The notes under the pieces are model-generated. The model saw only the letters and a list, made by a program, of their open reading frames with translations, was not told the DNA's origin and did no database searches. A program made the translations under genes and the position numbers. A stretch of DNA of 20,544 nt from CAYRJA01 sp964424455 (GTDB taxonomy: Bacteria > Bacteroidota > Bacteroidia > Chitinophagales > UBA10324): positions 1-20,544 of the forward strand of contig CAYRJA010000052.1 in NCBI GenBank assembly GCA_964424455.1, in the 5' to 3' direction. Position 1 is the stretch's first letter; every line of letters starts with the position of its first letter. Below are positions 1 through 7,116 of this stretch, piece after piece.

Positions 1-1519
1 ACAATGGCATAATCATAAAGAAAGCACATAAAATGAGTACTGAAAAAATGTGATTTGTTTTTACATAGTCCAGCATCTTAAAACTTCCTCTTTCTGCATC
101 TGTCATTGCTGCAGGCAGAGAGGAAACAAAATCTTTAACTGCCTTTTCTGAATAGTGATTGGCAGTAATTAATTCTATTCTGTTAAGTGAATACTTTTTT
201 GACAGAAAAGGCGGACGCTTACGGTTAATACGAGCTACGGCAAGATCACGCCCGTAACGGTAATAACATTCTTCACAACCGAGCAGCAACACTCCATCCG
301 ACTGTGAATCCAGCGAGTGTTCCACATCATCCATGTGCAAGTCGCCTAAGCAGGGCAGCGTTTGTTTTTCATAAGTGATGCCATCAGGAATTTTTACATC
401 ATCAAATCTTTCACATGCTACCACCGACAGTTGCTTTCTCTGTGCAAAATTCCATGAACCCACTTCGGGAACGCCGGGCATAGTGATGGCATACTCTTTA
501 CATGAAGCCAGACAGATACCACAACTGGTACATTTATCTGGGGCTAAAATTGCTTTTCGTTCACCTTTATAAATCAGCATATCAATAGCTCCATAAGGAC
601 AATCTTCCGAACAAATCTTGCAGGCATCACATTTATCAAGATCAATAACTGCGGGTTGTTTTTTTTCTTTGAAAATAAAAGGCACTATCGCCAGAATGGT
701 TCCTGATGCAATCATAATTACCCAGTTCATCGGAACAGATACTATTTTCATAAAGGAATAACCGAAGAAATAGTACCAGTCGAAAGTGGTATTGTAAGGA
801 ATAAATCTTTCCTGTGCAGAAGGATCACTCTTCACCGGGAACACAATACAAACCAGCAGCAGCGCTATACCGCTATATATCCAGATGATTTTAGGAGAAA
901 ATAATTTGGGTTTGGCAATACGCATCACATGCAGCCAGAGAACTATTACTAAAAAAATAGAGAAGAAAATGTGTCCGAATACAGAGACTTTAAAAAAACC
1001 TCCGATGATGTCAAGATTGTTTGAAATAAAAGATCCGGCAATAGACGGGTCAAATAATGGAATGGCGGAAAAGAATTTTGCTGTAAGGTATCCTACTAAT
1101 TTCCCTTTCTCATCCCACACTAAGATAAATCCTGTAACACCTATAATCAATACAATGAGCAGAGATATAATACCGCTTACCCATGAAAGAATCCTTTTGT
1201 ATTTTCCTGTAAATAATGTTTGAAAAAAATGCAGTACAATAAATATCACTAATAAATCACTGCTGTAACGGTGAATACTTCTGATAATTCCATGAATAGG
1301 ATTAGCGGAAATTCGCTCTACTGACTGATAAGCATGAGCGGGATCCACATCGTAAAATAAAAAAAGATAAACGCCGCTTACGCAAGCAAGCACAAACATC
1401 AGAATGGCAATGTCGCCCAAGTGATAAAGCGGATTAAGCTTCGAAGAATATATTCTGCTGAAAATACCTGCAAATCGTTGGAAGACCCAATGATTCTTTT
1501 TACTGTTTACTACTATCAT
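1..1519 (-). CDS. Cytochrome b / 2x[4Fe-4S] ferredoxin / MvhD(FlpD)-like fusion protein (3' end outside window)
   Basis: My translation from ATG at 1519 gives 506 residues with no stop before the window edge, so the C-terminus is missing. The start is well bounded: an in-frame TAG lies two codons upstream, and the ATG overlaps the preceding SCO gene by 20 nt. Residues 34-284 look like bc-type cytochrome b with six membrane spans. His83/His97 and His183/His197 are the two heme b pairs, each 14 apart. Phe246-Asp247-Trp248-Tyr249 sits where the Qo-site PEWY motif lies. Residues 297-340 carry two CxxCxxCxxxC clusters (Cys297/300/303/307 and Cys330/333/336/340). Residues 365-470 resemble the MvhD/FlpD family, with Cys369, LPCLG (Cys390), and GC..C (Cys415, Cys418) after SDGVLLL. 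A further span begins near 489. Six spans place the Fe-S part in the cytoplasm. I infer electron transfer between a cytoplasmic Fe-S partner, quinone and the neighbouring reductase; the direction is unknown. Confidence 0.85.
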   Translation of the reverse strand, partial: MIVVNSKKNHWVFQRFAGIFSRIYSSKLNPLYHLGDIAILMFVLACVSGVYLFLFYDVDPAHAYQSVERISANPIHGIIRSIHRYSSDLLVIFIVLHFFQTLFTGKYKRILSWVSGIISLLIVLIIGVTGFILVWDEKGKLVGYLTAKFFSAIPLFDPSIAGSFISNNLDIIGGFFKVSVFGHIFFSIFLVIVLWLHVMRIAKPKLFSPKIIWIYSGIALLLVCIVFPVKSDPSAQERFIPYNTTFDWYYFFGYSFMKIVSVPMNWVIMIASGTILAIVPFIFKEKKQPAVIDLDKCDACKICSEDCPYGAIDMLIYKGERKAILAPDKCTSCGICLASCKEYAITMPGVPEVGSWNFAQRKQLSVVACERFDDVKIPDGITYEKQTLPCLGDLHMDDVEHSLDSQSDGVLLLGCEECYYRYGRDLAVARINRKRPPFLSKKYSLNRIELITANHYSEKAVKDFVSSLPAAMTDAERGSFKMLDYVKTNHIFSVLILCAFFMIMPL

Positions 1520-2294
1520 TTTCTAAACTATCTTCTTTATTACGAGTGTACAAACTACGAATCAGAAGAGTGCCAACAATAATCATCATTACTAATCCGG
1601 CTGATGTTTGTGAGATAAACTTCCAGTCCACATGGTAAGATTTGGTGGCGGGGTTGAATGAAAAGCAGCGTACATATAGTGTCTTGAGGAAATTATTGAC
1701 AGATGCTTTCTCTATCTGCGCTTCCATGATTGCCAGCTTCAGGTCGTTAGCTTTCGGTTCTACTCCATAGATATACCTTGATATTCTGCCACTCGGAGTT
1801 ATCACAATTACTATGTTGGGATGAAGGTATTCTTTTGCCTGCTCGTCATAATCGTATTGGTAATCCACTGACTTCATCAGCGCATGAATACCGTTTGCAT
1901 CAGATGTTACAGTTTTCCAACTTCCTCCGTCCATCTTCCATCGTTTCTCAAATCCCTTCAGGTCTTCATTGGTATCGGTAGAATCGAAAGAAAAAGTAAT
2001 GATATTGAAATCCTTCCCTAAGGTTCCTAAGTTGTCAACTGCTTTTTTCAATCCATTGCTGATAAGCGAACAAGCCATCGGGCAGCGTGTGTAAACGGGG
2101 GAAAGAACAAGCGGTTTTCCATTCAGATTGTCGTACAGATTCGACTTATCTCCATTGGCGTCACGAATTATAATATTCTCGACTTTTCTGGAAGTAAATC
2201 TTGCTTCATCCGGTAAATTAAATGAAGTAAGTGTTACAAAAAAGCAGAACGCAAGAGCAATGCTCTTCAAACGATAAGAAATAATATAAGTCAC
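1500..2294 (-). CDS. SCO1/SenC family copper chaperone, membrane anchored
   Basis: The 264-aa protein has a thioredoxin-like SCO fold. The copper-binding set is complete: Cys71-Pro-Met-Ala-Cys75 after PVYTR, and His158 in LHPNIV. An N-terminal hydrophobic stretch (about 11-24) looks like a signal sequence or anchor, and a second span lies at about 230-247, so the copper domain faces the periplasm. SCO proteins deliver copper to the CuA centre of subunit II. That fits the position 24 nt after the catalytic subunit and two genes after the CuA subunit. The start codon is GTG. The stop overlaps the start of the downstream cytochrome b fusion by 20 nt, which indicates co-transcription and probably translational coupling. 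Family assignment is secure; the particular client is inferred from context. Confidence 0.9.
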   Translation of the reverse strand: MTYIISYRLKSIALAFCFFVTLTSFNLPDEARFTSRKVENIIIRDANGDKSNLYDNLNGKPLVLSPVYTRCPMACSLISNGLKKAVDNLGTLGKDFNIITFSFDSTDTNEDLKGFEKRWKMDGGSWKTVTSDANGIHALMKSVDYQYDYDEQAKEYLHPNIVIVITPSGRISRYIYGVEPKANDLKLAIMEAQIEKASVNNFLKTLYVRCFSFNPATKSYHVDWKFISQTSAGLVMMIIVGTLLIRSLYTRNKEDSLENDSSKQ

Positions 2295-2318
2295 GATGTT
2301 ATGCCCTTCAATTAAACT

Positions 2319-3986
2319 CTACTTCACCCACCAGGTTGCTGCCAGCCACTTCCAGTTGATGAAGAACAGCACAGCAAAGGTGACTAAGAAAAGTAAAGTC
2401 AGTATTAAAGTTCCGGGAGCTTCAAATCCTTTATGCTCTTTTGCAACGGGCGCTAATGGCGATAACGGTAATTGCATATCCTCCGGTCCGTTTACTTTCG
2501 GTCCGAAAAATACTGAAACCACTACCTGAAGTACCCAAAGTAATGCAGCGATAAATGCAATTGAGCCACCCAGCATCATCAGCACCCAGAAGAAATCAAC
2601 AGATGGGTTGAATGAGTAAGTAAAAGGTCCGCCGCTGAAAGTGGAATCCCAGTGTCTGCGTGGCACACCTAATTGTCCTAATGCAATCATGGAAACAGAG
2701 AGTAAAGCAATTCCGATAAAAAATAACCACGGTTGAATTTGCGCTAATTTGTAAGCCACAATCTTTCTGCGGAAAATAAGAGGAATCAGGTAATAAGTGA
2801 TGCCCATGAAAGTTAAGGTAGTACCGATAACTACTGTTCCTTTAAAGTGTCCGGGAATAGCAATAGTGTTATGAACGATAATGTTAGTTTGCTCCATACC
2901 GAAAATTACTCCGGTAGTTCCACCGATAAATCCAAAACCGATGCAAGCTAAAACACAAGCAGCGAAAGCAGGATTCGACCACGGCGCTTTAGACAGCCAT
3001 TCAAACAAACCTTTGTTGTAGCCCCATCTGCGCTGTGCCGATTCAATGGAACTGGGTACAGCAAAAGCATGAATCATTGATGCCAGCACTGCTAAGTACA
3101 TTGCATAAGATGTGTTCCATACTTTCCAAGCAGAGCTGGTTGCAGGGTCAGTAAGAAGATGGTGTGCAGAAGCAAGACTTATAAATAAAATGTAAAGGAA
3201 AAATGCAGTGCGCGAAACTCTTTCATTAATTGAAGTTCCACCTATAGCAAGAAAAGTTACAAGATACCATATACTTACCATTGCTGCCACATTAATCTGC
3301 TGTGAAGAGTGTCCTAACCCCCACCAGATAAGTTTGTAAACAGCAGGGTCAACTGCATCAATAATGCCGAGTGACCACAGGAAAGTAGGAATATAAATAA
3401 TAGCTCCGGTTGCTAAGGTAATAACAGCCAAAATCGCTGCCGTCATTAAACCGTAAGTAAACAGAGGCAATGTTTCACCTACATTTTTCTCTCTTTTAGC
3501 ATTTACAATATTCGCAAAAAATAATCCTACTCCAATTAATGCTCCTACAGCGAATAGAATAATACCAAGATAATATAATGGATGTGCTTTAAGCGGCACA
3601 TAAGAGGTCATCATCACATCTGCCTTGCCCATCAGAATCATTACATCTGACAAAACCAATCCGGCTACCATAAGAATAAATGCAACCCACCCCAATACAG
3701 GAGAACAAAACTTTTGATTCAGCACCACAGTAGAGCCGAAATACAATCCGGCAATTTCAAAAAATACAATCCAGTAAATAAGTGCATTCAATCCGTGAAA
3801 GGTAGTAAGGCGGTAATACCATTCTGCATCAAGCAGGTGTACGGGCTGGTAGCGGGTAAACACCAATAGTATGGCTGCTACTATAGCCATCAGTAGCGAC
3901 ACCACCGCCATGACTGCATTTAACCTGATAAATTTTTCTGCTTTCAGGTCAACTTTAAACCCGGTTATATCACATGTTCTGAACAT
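2319..3986 (-). CDS. B-family heme-copper oxidoreductase subunit I, probable NO reductase (eNOR-like)
   Basis: The 555-aa integral membrane protein has about 13 spans. B-family (ba3-like) features are clear: VHNTxxxPGHF at 371-381 and SAHHLLTDP at 273-281. Heme and metal ligands by alignment are His64 (helix II, low-spin heme), His226, His275 and His276 (nonheme metal) and His380 (active-site heme). Two key residues differ from oxygen reductases. The tyrosine four residues after the first metal His (HPxVY in ba3) is Gln230 (GHSSQQ), and the second low-spin heme ligand, two residues after His380, is Lys382. Oxygen reductases need the cross-linked tyrosine, so a NO reductase is more likely; I recall that eNOR-type enzymes lack it but cannot check this here. 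The gene lies 17 nt after the CuA subunit and 24 nt before the SCO gene. A plain cytochrome oxidase annotation is the main alternative. Confidence 0.85.
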   Translation of the reverse strand: MFRTCDITGFKVDLKAEKFIRLNAVMAVVSLLMAIVAAILLVFTRYQPVHLLDAEWYYRLTTFHGLNALIYWIVFFEIAGLYFGSTVVLNQKFCSPVLGWVAFILMVAGLVLSDVMILMGKADVMMTSYVPLKAHPLYYLGIILFAVGALIGVGLFFANIVNAKREKNVGETLPLFTYGLMTAAILAVITLATGAIIYIPTFLWSLGIIDAVDPAVYKLIWWGLGHSSQQINVAAMVSIWYLVTFLAIGGTSINERVSRTAFFLYILFISLASAHHLLTDPATSSAWKVWNTSYAMYLAVLASMIHAFAVPSSIESAQRRWGYNKGLFEWLSKAPWSNPAFAACVLACIGFGFIGGTTGVIFGMEQTNIIVHNTIAIPGHFKGTVVIGTTLTFMGITYYLIPLIFRRKIVAYKLAQIQPWLFFIGIALLSVSMIALGQLGVPRRHWDSTFSGGPFTYSFNPSVDFFWVLMMLGGSIAFIAALLWVLQVVVSVFFGPKVNGPEDMQLPLSPLAPVAKEHKGFEAPGTLILTLLFLVTFAVLFFINWKWLAATWWVK

Positions 3987-4003
3987 AAATTTTAGTTTAA
4001 GTT

Positions 4004-4933
4004 TTATTTAAGTGATTTAATAAAAGCAGTTACCTGCTTTATTTCATTATCCGAAAGGTCTGTCTGAGTCATCAGCACACTTTCAAATCCTGTTACTATT
4101 TGCTTTTGTGGTTCTATTATTGAAGTAGCAATGTAATTGTCATCCACTTCTACTTCTTTTGTTTTACCACCTTCTTTTATGCTGACTTTAGTTCCATAGA
4201 TTTTATTCAGAGCAGGACCAATAAGCGCTGTACCATCTGTTTTGTGGCAAGCATTACATCCTTTCATATTAAAAACAAATTCTCCTCCTTTTATCAACTG
4301 CTCTTCTGTCCATGTTGAAATGTCTTCAGATGCAGGCGGTGGTGCTGAGGCAGATGGTGCAGCGCTGAATTTATCATATCCATATTTAGCTAAATCAGCA
4401 TCACTTTCAATCACTACAATTTTTCCTATCATGGTATGATGACCGATACCGCAATATTCATTACATATAACTTTTGCTTCTCCGGCAACAGTAGGTTTAA
4501 ACTTTAATACATAATCGTAATCCGGATAAACCTGAAAGTTCATATTCGATGGTTGTAATGAAAAACCGTGTACCAAATCTTTTGAAGAGATGTGCAAATT
4601 GTACCACTCATCTTTCTTTAAAATAAGAGCCGGAGACCATCTCCACATCTGAGCCATAAGGATAACATCGCTGCCCGGTTCCGGTTTTACAACAGGAATT
4701 CCATTGTCCATACCAATCATGTTTTTCTTTACATAGGCATCATGCAACTGTGCAAACTCTATGGGATTTGTTTTGTAAGTAGTGTTGGATGGATTCTGGC
4801 GACCTACCACGTGCCACATTATCATCCATACAAATAGAAAAACGCAAACAACAAACGATATGATAATCCACATACGCTCGTCTTTTGAAACTTTCTTCTG
4901 AAACCAACCTTCTGAGGGGGCTATTAAACTCAT
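4004..4933 (-). CDS. Heme-copper oxidoreductase subunit II with CuA and fused cytochrome c domain
   Basis: The 309-aa protein has one N-terminal span (about 22-41) and then a periplasmic cupredoxin domain with a complete CuA site: His122, Cys157, Cys161, His165 and Met168 (CNEYCGIGHHTM). The spacing matches ba3-type subunit II exactly, with 35 residues from the first His to the first Cys. A Pro/Ala/Ser-rich linker (about 189-202) leads to a class I cytochrome c domain with CNACH at 226-230 and a probable axial Met288. Electrons should pass from an external donor through heme c and CuA to the hemes of subunit I. One span instead of two, and a fused c domain, fit B-family enzymes and several CuA-type NO reductases. 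The gene starts 18 nt after the small membrane protein gene and ends 17 nt before subunit I. Confidence 0.92.
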   Translation of the reverse strand: MSLIAPSEGWFQKKVSKDERMWIIISFVVCVFLFVWMIMWHVVGRQNPSNTTYKTNPIEFAQLHDAYVKKNMIGMDNGIPVVKPEPGSDVILMAQMWRWSPALILKKDEWYNLHISSKDLVHGFSLQPSNMNFQVYPDYDYVLKFKPTVAGEAKVICNEYCGIGHHTMIGKIVVIESDADLAKYGYDKFSAAPSASAPPPASEDISTWTEEQLIKGGEFVFNMKGCNACHKTDGTALIGPALNKIYGTKVSIKEGGKTKEVEVDDNYIATSIIEPQKQIVTGFESVLMTQTDLSDNEIKQVTAFIKSLK

Positions 4934-4951
4934 AAAAAAGGGTTTAGTGTG

Positions 4952-5164
4952 TTATTTAAGAATTGATTGTTTAACTGCTTCCGGAATATTAGGAACAGTG
5001 GCGATTTCCATTATTCCCCATATAAGGTAGAAAATCGCATAAATGGTTACGCCCAGGAAGAGGAGTAGCATCACATCATCCATAATTACCTGCATAGCAG
5101 GTGCGAGCTTGGGCTTCTTTTCTTGTTCTTGTTCTTGTTGTTGATTTTGTTCTTGTTCACTCAT
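4952..5164 (-). CDS. Small single-span membrane protein, probable accessory subunit of the oxidoreductase
   Basis: This is a 70-aa protein. Its N-terminal 17 residues are a low-complexity Glu/Gln/Lys run, followed by one hydrophobic span at about 29-52 and a short polar tail. It is the first gene of the operon and stands 18 nt before the CuA subunit. The ba3-type oxidases carry a small one-helix subunit (subunit IIa), so an accessory subunit in that role is a reasonable inference, but I recognise no family motif. The ATG at 5164 follows the operator and promoter region directly. The Glu/Gln run is encoded by near-repeats of a GAACAA-like unit, so its length may vary between strains. Confidence 0.7.
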   Translation of the reverse strand: MSEQEQNQQQEQEQEKKPKLAPAMQVIMDDVMLLLFLGVTIYAIFYLIWGIMEIATVPNIPEAVKQSILK

Positions 5165-5215
5165 GTTGTTAGCAGTTTAGTTTTGTGATGAACTTGAATT
5201 GATTTTTTTATCGCT

Positions 5216-5223
5216 CAAGAATA
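5216..5223 (-). promoter_or_regulatory. Probable -7 element of the reductase operon promoter
   Basis: On the minus strand this reads TATTCTTG, one mismatch from the Bacteroidota -7 consensus TAnnTTTG. A TTG lies 17 nt upstream. Transcription would start near 5210, about 46 nt before the ATG at 5164. That start would put the nearer palindrome close to -42. Confidence 0.4.
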
Positions 5224-5245
5224 GCATGAGAGCAACCTGTCAAAA

Positions 5246-5261
5246 CATGACTATAGTCATA
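5246..5261 (-). promoter_or_regulatory. CRP/FNR-like operator 1 (promoter-proximal)
   Basis: On the minus strand this is TATGA-N6-TCATG. Its core, 5247-5260, is a perfect 14-nt palindrome (ATGACTATAGTCAT). Two 5-nt half sites with a 6-nt spacer are the geometry of CRP/FNR-superfamily sites (TGTGA-N6-TCACA). With the inferred start near 5210-5212 the centre lies at about -42, the usual position for class II activation. Confidence 0.55.
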
Positions 5262-5267
5262 CTTTGA

Positions 5268-5283
5268 TATGATATTAGTCATA
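5268..5283 (-). promoter_or_regulatory. CRP/FNR-like operator 2 (promoter-distal)
   Basis: On the minus strand this is TATGA-N6-TCATA, with perfect half sites. The centre is exactly 22 bp from that of operator 1, about two helical turns, so both dimers would bind the same face of the DNA. The two sites share TAGTCATACT as a direct repeat (5254-5263 and 5276-5285). Confidence 0.55.
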
Positions 5284-5467
5284 CTCCCTAACAAACACTG
5301 ATTGGTTTACTATAGACTTTGTTTTTTAATCTGATTTTCTGTGATGAATATATACGCCTGAAGAAACAGTTTAATAGTCAACTTAAAAAAGAGAAAAATA
5401 AAACTTTAGAAGTAATTATTCTCTTCGCTTAATAAACGTTATTCGCTATTCATTCCACTTCAGGTTT

Positions 5468-5475
5468 TACATTTG
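5468..5475 (+). promoter_or_regulatory. -7 promoter element of cca
   Basis: TACATTTG matches the Bacteroidota -7 consensus TAnnTTTG. It ends 14 nt before the cca ATG, so the leader is very short. I see no convincing -33 element. Confidence 0.55.
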
Positions 5476-5489
5476 CGGAATTAATAGCA

Positions 5490-6932
5490 ATGTTTAAAGT
5501 CAATAACTATCCTCATTTTGTTTTCAGTGAAGAAGAAAGCCGGATTATCCGTGCAGTGTATTTAAGTGCTAATGAACTGAAAGTTCCTGCTTTTCTCATA
5601 GGAGGATATGTGCGTGATAAATTGCTGGAGCGCCCTTCAAAGGACATTGACTTTATGTGTATTGGCAGCGGTATTGCTCTGGCTGAAAAAACGGCAATCC
5701 ATTTTTCTCCTTCTCCTCAGGTAAATATTTTTAAAAATTTCGGCACGGCAATGCTGAAAGCAGAAAATTGGGATGTGGAATTTGTTGGAGCAAGAAAAGA
5801 ATCTTACGCTGAACACTCCCGCAAGCCCGCAGTAGAAACCGGAACCCTTCAGGATGATTTAAACCGTCGCGATTTTACAATCAATACGCTGGCTATATCT
5901 CTTGACAGCGAGGAAACCGGAACACTGATTGACCCATTCAGTGGTTTAAAGCATCTGGATTCAAAAACCATCCGTACACCACTTGATCCTGATGTTACTT
6001 TTTCAGACGACCCGCTCAGGATGATGCGCGCCATTCGTTTTGCCACGCAACTTGATTTTTCTATTCACGATGAAACATTTCAATCTATCCGCAAAAACAG
6101 CGAGCGAATAAAAATCATCAGTATGGAGCGTGTAACAGAAGAGATAAATAAAATTCTTTTGTCGCCAAAACCTTCAATAGGTTTTGATCTGCTGTTACAG
6201 TCCGGCATACTTCAGATTATATTTCCTGAATTTGTAGCGCTGAAAGGCGCTGAGATGAAAGAAGGCATAGGTCACAAGGATAATTTTTATCACACCTTGA
6301 AAGTGATTGACAATGTTGCCGACCGGAGTAATGACTTGTGGCTGCGGTGGGCTGCGGTGTTGCACGATATTGCGAAACCGGCTACAAAAAAATTTGAAAA
6401 GGGAGTTGGCTGGACTTTCCACGGACATGATGCTGTTGGCGCAAGATGGGTAAAGCGGATTTTTCGTCATTTCAAATTACCCATGAACGATAAAATGAAG
6501 TTTGTGGAAAAAATGGTGCTGTTACACTTGCGCCCTATCAGTTTATCTAAGGAAGAAGTGACTGACTCCGCCATCCGCAGATTATTATTTGAAGCAGGAG
6601 AAGATGTGGAATCGCTGATGATATTATGTGAGGCAGACATCACCTCCAAAAACAAAATAAAGGTGGCTCGCTACCTTCGTAACTTTGAGTTGGTTCGCAT
6701 AAAAATGAAAGAGGTGGAAGAAAAAGACCATCTGCGCAACTGGCAGCCGCCGGTTGATGGCGCATTAATCATGCAAACATTTGATTTGAAACAAGGCAGA
6801 GAAGTCGGAATAATTAAAGATGCCATCCGTGAAGCAATCCTTGATGGGAAAATAGGGAACAATTATGAAGAGGCATTTCAGTTTATGATAGAAAAGGCGA
6901 AAGAGATCGGGCTGACTCCAAGAATTATCTAA
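5490..6932 (+). CDS. cca: CCA-adding enzyme / tRNA nucleotidyltransferase with HD domain
   Basis: The 480-aa protein is a class II nucleotidyltransferase. Residues 38-43 are GGYVRD. Asp52 and Asp54 (KDIDF) are the catalytic metal ligands, and RRDFT at 126-130 is the family's template-region motif. An RNA- and fold-binding domain follows, with DPLRMMRAIRFA near 174-185. A C-terminal HD domain carries His268, LHDIAKP (His292, Asp293) and HGHD (His311, His313, Asp314). It completes or repairs the 3' CCA of tRNAs. The tRNA-Leu in this window lacks encoded CCA, so the cell needs this activity. The sequence alone does not separate a full CCA-adding enzyme from an A- or CC-adding one, or from poly(A) polymerase; the single copy in view and the HD domain favour CCA addition. 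Confidence 0.92.
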   Translation: MFKVNNYPHFVFSEEESRIIRAVYLSANELKVPAFLIGGYVRDKLLERPSKDIDFMCIGSGIALAEKTAIHFSPSPQVNIFKNFGTAMLKAENWDVEFVGARKESYAEHSRKPAVETGTLQDDLNRRDFTINTLAISLDSEETGTLIDPFSGLKHLDSKTIRTPLDPDVTFSDDPLRMMRAIRFATQLDFSIHDETFQSIRKNSERIKIISMERVTEEINKILLSPKPSIGFDLLLQSGILQIIFPEFVALKGAEMKEGIGHKDNFYHTLKVIDNVADRSNDLWLRWAAVLHDIAKPATKKFEKGVGWTFHGHDAVGARWVKRIFRHFKLPMNDKMKFVEKMVLLHLRPISLSKEEVTDSAIRRLLFEAGEDVESLMILCEADITSKNKIKVARYLRNFELVRIKMKEVEEKDHLRNWQPPVDGALIMQTFDLKQGREVGIIKDAIREAILDGKIGNNYEEAFQFMIEKAKEIGLTPRII

Positions 6933-7025
6933 GCGTTTTAAGTTATTATCGTTGTAATCCTAACCTTTTAGTGTTACAGATTCTGTCCCCGTAATGTCCT
7001 CCTCTTGCGTAGCTTGGGGACTTGC

Positions 7026-7074
7026 CGTCCTCGACGGGTCTTCCGAAGGAGTCCCGCCGGTATTAAATGTTTGA
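7026..7074 (+). repeat. Hairpin repeat, copy 1 (left of ORF6N gene)
   Basis: This is 49 nt long and 41 of 49 positions match the copy at 7851-7899, in the same orientation. It folds as CGGG-T-CTTC-(CGAA)-GGAG-T-CCCG. The last 15 nt (GGTATTAAATGTTTGA) differ from copy 2 at one base. A second inverted repeat, GTCCCC (6985-6990) with GGGGAC (7016-7021), lies just to the left. Confidence 0.75.
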
Positions 7075-7079
7075 CTGAC

Positions 7080-7105
7080 GGAGGGTTCAAAAATTGAAAT
7101 CCTCC
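7080..7105. terminator. Hairpin at the 3' end of the ORF6N gene
   Basis: GGAGG (7080-7084) pairs with CCTCC (7101-7105), and TTCAA (7086-7090) with TTGAA (7094-7098). It lies 12 nt beyond the ORF6N stop. There is no clear T-run on either strand, so a terminator role is only a guess. Confidence 0.3.
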
Positions 7106-7116
7106 TGAGACAGAAA

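Larger units (their letters stand above)
5165..5489. other. Divergent intergenic region between the reductase operon and cca
   Basis: This gap of 325 bases separates the leftward reductase operon from the rightward cca gene. It holds the tandem palindromes (5246-5283), a probable minus-strand -7 element (5216-5223) and the cca -7 element (5468-5475). I see no coding signal or RNA gene in the AT-rich stretch 5284-5467. Confidence 0.7.

Noticed and set aside
885..1223. Plus-strand open frame of 112 aa
   Set aside because: It is a shadow of the cytochrome b fusion gene on the minus strand, whose heme histidines lie in this stretch. The product has no recognisable domain.
2319..3986. Ordinary ba3- or caa3-type cytochrome c oxidase
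   Set aside because: The overall family fits, but Gln230 replaces the essential tyrosine and Lys382 replaces a heme ligand, so an oxygen-reducing role is not supported.
5088..5160. Repetitive GTTCTT/TTGTTC tract as a CRISPR or tandem repeat
   Set aside because: It is the Glu/Gln-rich coding run of the small membrane protein. There are no spacers, and no CRISPR array was seen anywhere in the window.
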